Source of the DNA: Lamprobacter sp964516305
GTDB taxonomy: Bacteria > Pseudomonadota > Gammaproteobacteria > Chromatiales > Chromatiaceae
DNA length: 11,840 nt
Reading direction: 5' to 3'
Assembly (NCBI GenBank): GCA_964516305.1
Contig: CAZEZH010000106.1
Span: 1 to 11,840 of the forward strand
The position numbers and the translations under genes were made by a program. Under the pieces are notes generated by a model. The model did not search any database. It had not been told where the DNA came from and saw only the letters and a program-made list of their open reading frames with translations. Below are positions 5,570 through 11,772 of this stretch, piece after piece. Position 1 is the first letter of the stretch; each line of letters starts with the position of its first letter.

Positions 5570-7336
5570 ATGTCCGCGACCGAACAGAGCTTGACCCTCG
5601 AATCCGAATTGCTGCTGCTGCAGGAGGCGGCGCGCATCATCGCCACCACCGATGATCCCGGGGTGGCGATCCACGCCATTCTGCGCCAGCTCTCGCAACT
5701 GCTTGGGCTCAACCGCGGCCGGGTGCTGTTGGCCGACCCACGCACCAATGCCTTGAGTATCCGCTTTGCCTACGGCTTGACTGATGAGGAGCGCGGTCGC
5801 GGTCGTTATGGCCTCGGAGAAGGCGTCACCGGCCAGGTATTCAAGACCGGGCAGGTTGCCTTGATCCAGGATATCGACGACGAACCGAGCTATCTCAAGC
5901 GCGCGATCGCGCGCGAGGTGCTGCCGTCGGAGCCGATTGCCTATATCGCCCTTCCCATTCAGCAGCAGGATCGCACGATCGGCGTGCTGGCTGTGCACCG
6001 ACTCCGTCAGCGCGAGCGCCCATTTCAACGCGATCTGACCTTGCTGCGGGTGGTCGCAACCCTGATCGCGCAGGTCTTGCGGCTTGGTGATCTAGTGGCC
6101 GAGCGCACCGCACATCTGCTGTCGGAAAACCGTCTGCTGAAGAATCGGCTCGAAAGCCGTGGTGCTGCCTACGGCATCATCGGCGCCAGTCCGGCGCTGC
6201 ATCAGGCCATCCATCAATCGCTGCAAGTCGCCTTCACTAACACCACGGTGCTGCTGCTGGGTGAGTCCGGCACGGGTAAGGAGCGTTTTGCACGCATGCA
6301 GCATCTGGCCAGTCGGCGTGCCGAGGGTCCATTCATCAGCGTCAACTGCGCGGCGATTCCAGCTGCATTGATCGAGTCCGAGCTGTTCGGCCATGAGAAG
6401 GGCGCCTTCACCGGTGCGCATGCGGCCAAGCAGGGTCGCATGGAGCTGGCCTCCGGCGGCACCCTGTTTCTCGATGAGATCGGCGATCTGGATCTCGAAT
6501 TGCAGGCCAAGCTGCTGCGAGTGCTGGAGCATAAGGTGATACAGCGCGTCGGCGGTACCCGCGACATCAAGGTCGACGTGCGCGTGATTGCGGCAACACA
6601 CAAAAATCTGCAGGAGGCGGTGAATGAGAACCGGTTTCGGCTCGATCTGTTCTATCGTCTCAACGTCTTTCCGATCCGCCTGCCACCGCTGCGTGCGCGA
6701 CAGGGCGATGTACCGATCCTGGCCCGACACTTTCTCAACGCTGCCAATCAGGAATACGAGCGCACCCTGGTGTTTGGTCCGGGCGCGCTTGAGGCCTTGG
6801 ATCAGTTTGGTTGGCCTGGCAACATTCGCCAGCTTGAGAATCTGGTCAAGCGCGCCGTGCTGATGAGTACGCCGCCGATGATCGACCGTGAGCTGATTGC
6901 GCAGATCCTTGCCGAGGAGGCCGCGATTCATCAGCCTGGGGGCGGTCCGAGTTCGGCGCTGGCCGCTGTCGCTGAAGCCGCCGTCGTTGGCATGTCAAAC
7001 AGAGGCCTGGGTGCGCCATCGGCAGCGGCCCAAGCGGGCAGGGAACTCGCGTCCACAACTGAAGCACACAACTCGGCGGTTGAGCCTGCGGCGCAAACGG
7101 CCGTTCAATCCGCACCACCGGCGCAGACTTGGACTGACCTTGGCGTGAACGTCAGCTCGTTCGAGGCCCAAGCGCAGCTTGCGCGGCCCTATGCCTGGGT
7201 GCGCGAGGACGAGCGCAACGACATCCTGGCTGCGCTAGAACGTTGCCGCGGCAACAAGACCCGTGCTGCACTGAGCCTGGGGCTGACGCCGAGGCAACTG
7301 CGCTATCGCATGTCCAAGCTTTCGATCGAGGGCTGA
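5570..7336 (+). CDS. Sigma54 enhancer-binding activator, NifA-like (GAF-AAA+-Fis HTH)
   Basis: A 588-residue transcription activator for sigma54 RNA polymerase. Residues about 15-165 form a GAF sensor domain (YGLGEGVTGQVFKTG is typical). A probable coiled-coil linker LVAERTAHLLSENRLLKNRLE follows. The AAA+ domain has Walker A GESGTGKE (231-238), the sigma54-contacting loop GAFTGA (278-283), Walker B LFLDE (D302-E303) and FRLDLFYRLNVFPIRLPPLR. After an Ala/Gln/Ser-rich linker (about 450-540), a Fis-type HTH closes the protein: NKTRAALSLGLTPRQLRYRM (562-581). GAF plus LGLTPRQLRYR is most like NifA/AnfA. Only two cysteines are seen (VNCAAIP and ERCRGN), so the CxxxxC redox motif of alphaproteobacterial NifA is missing. 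It is flanked by two sigma54 promoters and probably drives both. The GAF ligand is unknown. No receiver domain is present, so it is not a classic two-component regulator. Confidence 0.93.
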   Translation: MSATEQSLTLESELLLLQEAARIIATTDDPGVAIHAILRQLSQLLGLNRGRVLLADPRTNALSIRFAYGLTDEERGRGRYGLGEGVTGQVFKTGQVALIQDIDDEPSYLKRAIAREVLPSEPIAYIALPIQQQDRTIGVLAVHRLRQRERPFQRDLTLLRVVATLIAQVLRLGDLVAERTAHLLSENRLLKNRLESRGAAYGIIGASPALHQAIHQSLQVAFTNTTVLLLGESGTGKERFARMQHLASRRAEGPFISVNCAAIPAALIESELFGHEKGAFTGAHAAKQGRMELASGGTLFLDEIGDLDLELQAKLLRVLEHKVIQRVGGTRDIKVDVRVIAATHKNLQEAVNENRFRLDLFYRLNVFPIRLPPLRARQGDVPILARHFLNAANQEYERTLVFGPGALEALDQFGWPGNIRQLENLVKRAVLMSTPPMIDRELIAQILAEEAAIHQPGGGPSSALAAVAEAAVVGMSNRGLGAPSAAAQAGRELASTTEAHNSAVEPAAQTAVQSAPPAQTWTDLGVNVSSFEAQAQLARPYAWVREDERNDILAALERCRGNKTRAALSLGLTPRQLRYRMSKLSIEG

Positions 7337-7494
7337 GTCGTCGAACTGAGCCGCAGCCGGCCATCGGCATGCGGAGGGGAGTGTCGAGGCAACCGAGCCG
7401 CTGCGAGCGATCATCAGCCAGCGCCAAATGTCGTCCCGCCTTGGCCGTCGCAATCAACGAGTCATCCCTGCTCAGACCCCCTTCCCCCGAGAGC

Positions 7495-7530
7495 CGACAT
7501 TGTGCAGTGTTCCCTTGGTTGACAATGTCG
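7495..7530. promoter_or_regulatory. Candidate enhancer site for the OsmC operon (9-base inverted repeat)
   Basis: CGACATTGT (7495-7503) and ACAATGTCG (7522-7530) are perfect inverted copies separated by 18 bases. A second 12-base palindrome, AATGTCGACATT (7525-7536), overlaps the right arm. The centre is about 129 bases upstream of the predicted start. Each arm carries GACATTGT, almost the same as GACATTGG at 2048-2055 upstream of the other sigma54 promoter. The half-sites are about 27 bases (2.5 helical turns) apart, so the arms may sit on opposite helix faces unless the protein is large. Confidence 0.5.
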
Positions 7531-7584
7531 ACATTCTTGGTAGGCGCCGATGGTCAATGCTGAAATCGGTGGCCTGGCATTGTT

Positions 7585-7597
7585 TACTGCATTGATT
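7585..7597. promoter_or_regulatory. Possible IHF site between enhancer and sigma54 promoter
   Basis: TAC-TGCA-TTGATT fits the reverse of the IHF consensus WATCAA-N4-TTR with one mismatch (C for A). It lies in an AT-rich tract between the inverted repeat and the promoter, where IHF usually bends DNA at sigma54 promoters. The motif is short and such matches arise by chance. Confidence 0.35.
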
Positions 7598-7615
7598 TAT
7601 TAGATAAAATAAATC

Positions 7616-7631
7616 TGGCATGGTAGATGCT
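7616..7631 (+). promoter_or_regulatory. Sigma54 (-24/-12) promoter of the OsmC operon
   Basis: TGGCATG-GTAG-ATGCT matches TGGCACG-N4-TTGCW apart from one change in each box. GG (7617-7618) and GC (7629-7630) have the required spacing. The predicted start is near 7642, leaving a leader of about 32 bases, almost the same as at the ABC operon promoter. It should drive the four following genes. Confidence 0.72.
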
Positions 7632-7673
7632 TCAGGTTGATGGCAAGTTCAACTCCAACGGAGACATCGACCC

Positions 7674-8222
7674 ATGAGTGCTACTGCCGAAACCGTCGCC
7701 ACCAAGATCGACTACCTGCGCCCGATCGACAATGAGGGCCTGAGTAAGCTGTCCGAGAAGGGCAAGGCGAATCCCAACACGGTGGTGACCCTGAAGGCAA
7801 AGACGGTCTGTGAAGGGCAGTTCCGAAACATGACCTATGTGCGGGATCTCAAGCCGATGCTGATCGATGAGCCACCGCACCTGCTCGGTGAGGACAATGC
7901 GCCAAATCCGTCTGAGGCCTCACTAGCGACGCTCGGTTCTTGCCTCGCCGTCGGCGTGCATGCCAACGCAACCGCCCGTGGCGTGCGTCTCACCAAGCTC
8001 GAACTGGCCCTCGAAGGCGATATCAATGTGACCGCGGTCTGGGGCACCGGAGATCTCAACTCGACCAAGCCACTCGGTTTCACCGATATCCGCGTCAAGA
8101 TCAATGCTGAGGGTGATGCGCCCAAGGAGGTGATCGACGAGATCATCGCCCATTCCAATGTCTGGTCGCCTGTGGCTAACACCATGCGTCGCCCGGTCAA
8201 CGTCAGCGTCGAGCCGGCCTAG
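7674..8222 (+). CDS. OsmC-family protein lacking the second active-site cysteine
   Basis: A 182-residue OsmC/Ohr-superfamily protein. OsmC and Ohr reduce organic peroxides with two cysteines, and other branches have unknown or carrier-like roles. The family core NPSEASLATLGSCLAVGV is present, with the first active-site cysteine at C90. Another cysteine, C46, lies in TVCEG. Where classic members have the second catalytic cysteine (CPxSxA), this protein reads HSNVWSPVAN, with W164 at or next to the expected position. A typical thiol peroxidase cycle therefore looks impossible unless C46 substitutes. Length is somewhat above the usual 140-ish residues because of an N-terminal extension. The start is fixed by GGAGA nine bases upstream, just downstream of the sigma54 promoter. 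It is the first gene of the operon. Family certain, activity doubtful. Confidence 0.85.
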   Translation: MSATAETVATKIDYLRPIDNEGLSKLSEKGKANPNTVVTLKAKTVCEGQFRNMTYVRDLKPMLIDEPPHLLGEDNAPNPSEASLATLGSCLAVGVHANATARGVRLTKLELALEGDINVTAVWGTGDLNSTKPLGFTDIRVKINAEGDAPKEVIDEIIAHSNVWSPVANTMRRPVNVSVEPA

Positions 8223-8232
8223 GTTGCCGCCT

Positions 8233-8258
8233 GGCAGGCCTGGCTCGCCAGGTCTGCC
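8233..8258 (+). promoter_or_regulatory. Strong intercistronic hairpin after the OsmC gene
   Basis: GGCAGGCCTGG (8233-8243) pairs with CCAGGTCTGCC (8248-8258) over 11 pairs, one of them a G-U pair, around a CTCG tetraloop. It lies ten bases after the OsmC stop. No T-tract follows, so full termination is unlikely. It may protect the OsmC message from 3' decay or lower expression of the downstream genes. Confidence 0.55.
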
Positions 8259-8341
8259 GCGTCGATCAGGCCAGCGATTCACGCAGTCACCGATCACCGA
8301 TCATCGTCCCATCGACCTTTTCTTGCTAGGAGTCGCACATC

Positions 8342-9613
8342 ATGAGCGCCACTACTGCATCCATGCGAGCTGTCGCGAACGCCCAGTCATCGATCGCAGG
8401 CGCTCTGGCGACTGCGCCTTCGTCGATCGCACCTTCAACGATTTCCACTCAGCCTTCATCGATGCCGCAGTCTGTACCATCGGCTCCGGCCTCGCTCGAA
8501 CTAGCAGCGCATCAGCCCAGTCCAGTCGATCTATTGCGTGCCACTCATCACATCGTTGACAGCGAACTCAAACCACTCACGATCACCATCGATCGCGAAG
8601 GCCTGTACCCGAAATCGGTGATGCACAGCCTGGGTGCGGCCGGTGCTTTTCGCGCTCATCTGGCCTCGGCGCGCGCCGATGGGCTGCACGACATGGGCAC
8701 CGCCATCCAGTGCATGGCGGCAGTCTCCCAAGAATGTCTATCAACCGGCTTCGCGGTCTGGTGCCAAGATACCTGCGCCTGGTATCTGCAGATGGCGGCC
8801 AACCCCGAAGTGCGTGAGCGCTGGCTGCCGCAGTTGGCCAGAGGCGAGGTGCTTGGCGGCACCGGCATGTCCAACACCATGAAGGCCTATTCAAGTATAG
8901 AGGATCTGCGTTTGCAGGGGCGGCGCGTGCCGGGCGGGTATATCGTCAACGGCAATCTGCCTTGGGTCTCGAATCTGGGCGAGGATCACGTCTTCGGCAC
9001 CCTGTTCACGCTCGATGGCGCGACCAAGCGCACGGTGATGGCCTTGATCGATTGTCGCTCACCGGGCTTCACCCTACGCCGCTCGGCCCACTTCACAGCA
9101 CTCGAGGGGACGCAAACCTTCGCCTGCCTGTTCGATAACGTCTTCGTACCCGACACCAACGTCATTGACGAGGACGGTGCGGGCTTTCTGCAGCGCGCGC
9201 GCGCCGGCATCGTGCTACTGCAATTCGGCATGGGGATCGGCAACATCCAAGGCTGTATCGATGTGGCGCGCGCCGCCGAGCCTTTACTCGGCCACGTCAA
9301 CCAGTATCTCGACGATCGGCCCGATGAGCTGCAGCAGCAGCTCGATGACAGTGTCGACGCGGTGCTGGCGCTGGCCGAAGATCCCTATGACACTGATCCC
9401 GAGATCTTCCGCGAGATTCTTGCATTGCGCCTTGCCGCGAGCGAACTGGCCCTGCGCGCATCACAATCGGCGATGTTGCATACCGGTGCCAAGGGTTACC
9501 TGAGTTCGGCACCGGCACAGCGCAAGCTGCGCGAATCTTACTTCGTCGCCATCGTCACACCGGCGATCAAGCATCTGCGCAAGGAGCTAGCGGCGATGGA
9601 TGCCTACTGTTGA
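8342..9613 (+). CDS. Acyl-CoA-dehydrogenase-fold flavoprotein, possibly a monooxygenase
   Basis: A 423-residue member of the acyl-CoA dehydrogenase superfamily. After a Ser/Ala/Thr/Pro-rich N-terminal extension (about residues 1-60) the helical domain follows (LYPKSVMHSLGAAGAFRAHL). The beta domain has GGTGMSNTM and LPWVSN, matching the WxTN flavin-contact region. The C-terminal domain ends KLRESYFVAIVTPAIKHLRKEL. In beta-oxidation dehydrogenases this last stretch holds the catalytic Glu in YEGT; here the aligned residues are IVTPA (404-408), with no Glu. That points to chemistry other than alpha,beta-dehydrogenation, as in DszC- or SfnB-type relatives that use this fold in sulfur metabolism. 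A separate electron source would then be needed; the rubredoxin reductase fusion downstream could be one. The start is supported by AGGAG nine bases upstream. Substrate unknown. Superfamily certain, monooxygenase role inferred. Confidence 0.85.
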   Translation: MSATTASMRAVANAQSSIAGALATAPSSIAPSTISTQPSSMPQSVPSAPASLELAAHQPSPVDLLRATHHIVDSELKPLTITIDREGLYPKSVMHSLGAAGAFRAHLASARADGLHDMGTAIQCMAAVSQECLSTGFAVWCQDTCAWYLQMAANPEVRERWLPQLARGEVLGGTGMSNTMKAYSSIEDLRLQGRRVPGGYIVNGNLPWVSNLGEDHVFGTLFTLDGATKRTVMALIDCRSPGFTLRRSAHFTALEGTQTFACLFDNVFVPDTNVIDEDGAGFLQRARAGIVLLQFGMGIGNIQGCIDVARAAEPLLGHVNQYLDDRPDELQQQLDDSVDAVLALAEDPYDTDPEIFREILALRLAASELALRASQSAMLHTGAKGYLSSAPAQRKLRESYFVAIVTPAIKHLRKELAAMDAYC

Positions 9614-9694
9614 GTCCGATACGTGATAGCCCGCAGCCGCATGCAGACGATCGGCGCAGTGAGGCGATGAGCGAGTCTGAGCTGTGCTGATGTG

Positions 9695-9740
9695 CACTCG
9701 GCTCGCTTGTTACCGAGTGACGCCAACATAATGACGCCAA
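9695..9740 (+). repeat. Small hairpin and 9-base direct repeat before the DUF302-like gene
   Basis: CACTCGG (9695-9701) can pair with CCGAGTG (9713-9719) around an 11-base loop. It overlaps a direct repeat of TGACGCCAA (9718-9726 and 9732-9740, 14 bases apart). No T-tract is present. It could be an mRNA processing or attenuation element, or chance. Confidence 0.3.
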
Positions 9741-9760
9741 TAGTGAGAGAAGTCTTGATC

Positions 9761-10147
9761 ATGAAGACCCTGATCTCGGCGCTCGACGCCGACACAACCA
9801 TCGAGCGACTCAAACAAGGTATCGATGCGGCCGGCCTGCGACTCGTCGCTCACATCAACGGCCAGGCCAATGCGCGGTTGATCGGCAAGGAGGTTCCCGC
9901 CGATCAAATCCTGGAGATCTTCCGCCCCGACTTCGCGCTGCGGGTCTGGGCGGCCTGCAAGCCGGCCGGCATCGATATCCCGCTGCGTATCCATGTTTAC
10001 GATGACGCTGGCTTGACGCAGGTCGCCTGCCGCATGCCGAGTAGCGTCTTCGCGCCCTTCGATAACGAGGCTTTGGCTGCGATCGGCACCGAGCTCGATG
10101 CGCTCTTCGATCAGATCTTGCACCAGGTACCGCTCGTCGCCGCTTGA
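9761..10147 (+). CDS. DUF302-like small protein
   Basis: A 128-residue protein starting MKTLISALDADTTIERLKQGIDAAGLRLVAHI. This matches the opening helix-strand pattern of DUF302 proteins, which lack a firmly known biochemical role. Further agreement is seen in the ...RPDFALRVWAACKPA... segment (the family has a similar ..xxILGVCNP.. strand) and in the C-terminal helix LAAIGTELDALFDQIL. Two cysteines are present (WAACKPA and VACRMP). No signal peptide or membrane segment is seen. The start at 9761 is preferred because GAGAGAAG ends about eight bases before it. In-frame ATGs at 9692 and 9731 would add 23 or 10 residues without a better site. It sits between the flavoprotein and rubredoxin reductase genes in the same operon. 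Family assignment is moderately sure; function is unknown. Confidence 0.72.
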   Translation: MKTLISALDADTTIERLKQGIDAAGLRLVAHINGQANARLIGKEVPADQILEIFRPDFALRVWAACKPAGIDIPLRIHVYDDAGLTQVACRMPSSVFAPFDNEALAAIGTELDALFDQILHQVPLVAA

Positions 10148-10182
10148 TCTGGACTTGATCTGTATCGCCGATCCCAGCCACA

Positions 10183-10201
10183 GCTTCCAACGGCTGGAAG
10201 C
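10183..10201 (+). promoter_or_regulatory. Intercistronic hairpin before the rubredoxin reductase gene
   Basis: GCTTCCA and TGGAAGC form a seven-pair stem with a five-base ACGGC loop. An alternative stem, CCAGCC (10175-10180) with GGCTGG (10192-10197), would exclude it. No T-tract follows, so this is more likely message folding or processing than termination. Confidence 0.3.
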
Positions 10202-10227
10202 CGACATTCGCCCTAGGAGCCTGACCG

Positions 10228-11712
10228 ATGACTGACCCCGACTTCCGCCGCTACATCTGCGAGGCCTGCGGCTACATCTATGACGAAGCCAAGGGCGACC
10301 CCGACTCTGGACTGGCGCCGGGTACCCGCTATGAGGCCATCCCCGATGATTGGCAGTGTCCGCTCTGCGGCATGATGAAATCTGACCTACGCCTGCTACC
10401 TGACCAGCCCGATCTGGCCAAGGCCGGACCAGGCGCGAGCCGCAACCGGGATCGCCTCGCTGCTGCGGCTGCAAGGGCGGCCTTGGGCGCTGACGTGGAT
10501 CATGTCTCGCGCGGGAGCGCCGAGCATCTGGTCATCGTGGGCGCCGGCGTGGCTGGCTGGTCGGTGGCCGAAGCGGTGCGCCGCCGCGATCCCCAGCGCC
10601 CGACCTTACTCGTTGCCGCTTGTGATGCCTCGGTGTATCCCAAGCCCGCGCTCTCGACCGCACTCGCTCAGCAACGCGCGCCAGACCAACTGATCGAGCG
10701 CTCGGCAGTGGAACATGCCGCACAGCTCGGCATCGAGGTGCGCACCCGAACGCGGGTGCTCAAGCTCGACCCGACGCGCCGTCGGCTGATCACCGGCAAG
10801 GGGCCCATCGACTACGGTCAGTTGGTGCTCGCATTGGGTGCGCGGCCACGCGCGCTGAAAGTTGCCGGTGAGGCGTCCGACAGTCTGTTGCAGGTCAATG
10901 ATCTTCCCGGCTATCGTCGTTTGCGTGCGACTCTGGACCAAGGCGTGCACCATGTAACCTTGCTGGGTGCCGGACTCATTGGCTGCGAACTGGCCGACGA
11001 CCTGCGTGCTGGTGGATTCGCAGTGACCCTAGTCGATCCGGCGGAACGGCCGTTGAGTCGACTGCTCCCGGCGCCGCTCTCTACACTCTTGCAAACGCGA
11101 TTTGCCGATGTGGGGATCGACTGGCGACTGGGTGATAGTCTGATGAGGCTTGACCCCGCCGCCAAGGGCCAGGACGGTGCCCAAGATAACGGGCAGTCGA
11201 TCGCTCGCTATCGAGCGCACCTGGCTCGCGGTGCCGAGATTCACACGGATCTAGTGATTGCGGCCACTGGTCTGGTCGCCAATGTGACCCTGGCCAAGAA
11301 GGCCGGCCTCGCCGTGGACCAGGGCATCCAGGTCGATCGCGCAATGTGCACCAGCCTGCCGGGCATCTTCGCGCTTGGCGACTGCGCAACCGTTGAAGGT
11401 CAGGCGTTCTCCTTCATCGAGCCGATCCGTCGCCAGGCCGAGGCCATCGCCGCTAGCCTCTGTGATGAGTCTGAGCCTTTCGTGCCGATGCCGCCGCTCA
11501 TCCGCGTGAAGACGCCGACCTTGCCGCTGACGGTCTGCGGCTCGCCGGCAGCCTTGGCCGATAGCAATGCCTGGACTGTCATCGAGACCAGCGACCAGTC
11601 GCTGCGGATGGAGTACCAAGGGGGTCAAGAAGCTGGCGCATTTGCGTCAGCGGGGAAACCAGGGCAGCCCGGTCAGTCTGGCCAACAGCCATCGATTCAG
11701 GCTCAGGCCTAG
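10228..11712 (+). CDS. Rubredoxin fused to NAD(P)H-rubredoxin reductase
   Basis: A 494-residue fusion that would pass electrons from NAD(P)H through FAD to a built-in rubredoxin iron centre. Residues about 6-55 are rubredoxin: CEACGYIYD (C11, C14), GDPDSGLAPGT and CPLCG (C44, C47), giving four iron ligands. After a linker of about 40 residues, the reductase part has an FAD fingerprint VIVGAGVAGWSVAEA (about 99-113). It then has LALGARPR, an NAD fingerprint LLGAGLIGCELADDL (about 246-260) and GIFALGDCA before the C-terminal domain. It resembles RubB/NorW-type reductases, which normally work with a separate rubredoxin. Rubredoxin reductases serve alkane hydroxylases, or oxygen and NO reduction in anaerobes. 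Here the neighbour is an acyl-CoA-dehydrogenase-fold flavoprotein. AGGAG eight bases upstream fixes the start. The Gln/Gly/Ala-rich tail ends inside a small tandem repeat. Confidence 0.92.
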   Translation: MTDPDFRRYICEACGYIYDEAKGDPDSGLAPGTRYEAIPDDWQCPLCGMMKSDLRLLPDQPDLAKAGPGASRNRDRLAAAAARAALGADVDHVSRGSAEHLVIVGAGVAGWSVAEAVRRRDPQRPTLLVAACDASVYPKPALSTALAQQRAPDQLIERSAVEHAAQLGIEVRTRTRVLKLDPTRRRLITGKGPIDYGQLVLALGARPRALKVAGEASDSLLQVNDLPGYRRLRATLDQGVHHVTLLGAGLIGCELADDLRAGGFAVTLVDPAERPLSRLLPAPLSTLLQTRFADVGIDWRLGDSLMRLDPAAKGQDGAQDNGQSIARYRAHLARGAEIHTDLVIAATGLVANVTLAKKAGLAVDQGIQVDRAMCTSLPGIFALGDCATVEGQAFSFIEPIRRQAEAIAASLCDESEPFVPMPPLIRVKTPTLPLTVCGSPAALADSNAWTVIETSDQSLRMEYQGGQEAGAFASAGKPGQPGQSGQQPSIQAQA

Positions 11713-11746
11713 CGCCCCCCAACGCTCAGGCCTAGCGCACCCCAAC
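11701..11746. repeat. Tandem duplication of 23 bases at the end of the rubredoxin reductase gene
   Basis: GCTCAGGCCTAGCGC followed by CCCCCAAC (11701-11723) is repeated at 11724-11746 with one change (C to A) in 23 positions. The first copy contains the last codons and the TAG stop of the rubredoxin reductase gene. This looks like a recent replication-slippage duplication. It does not alter the protein. Confidence 0.85.
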
Positions 11747-11772
11747 ATAGTGCCTTGCAAAGGGCGCAAACA

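Larger units (their letters stand above)
7337..7673. other. Intergenic control region ahead of the OsmC operon
   Basis: A 337-base gap. The first 150 bases after the activator stop show nothing I can name, and no T-tailed terminator is visible. The second half is a layered sigma54 control region, with features listed separately: an inverted repeat (7495-7530), an AT-rich tract with a possible IHF site (7585-7597), and the -24/-12 promoter (7616-7631). Confidence 0.6.

Noticed and set aside
6092..6931. A 279-codon minus-strand open frame
   Set aside because: It is antisense to the AAA+ domain of the activator, which has all its motifs on the plus strand.
7508..7524. A NifA upstream activator site TGT-N10-ACA
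   Set aside because: The spacer between TGT and ACA is 11 bases, not 10; the longer inverted repeat around it is a better candidate.
7575..7590. TGGCATTGTTTACTGC as a sigma54 promoter
   Set aside because: GG and GC are 13 bases apart instead of 12, and a correctly spaced promoter lies 40 bases downstream.
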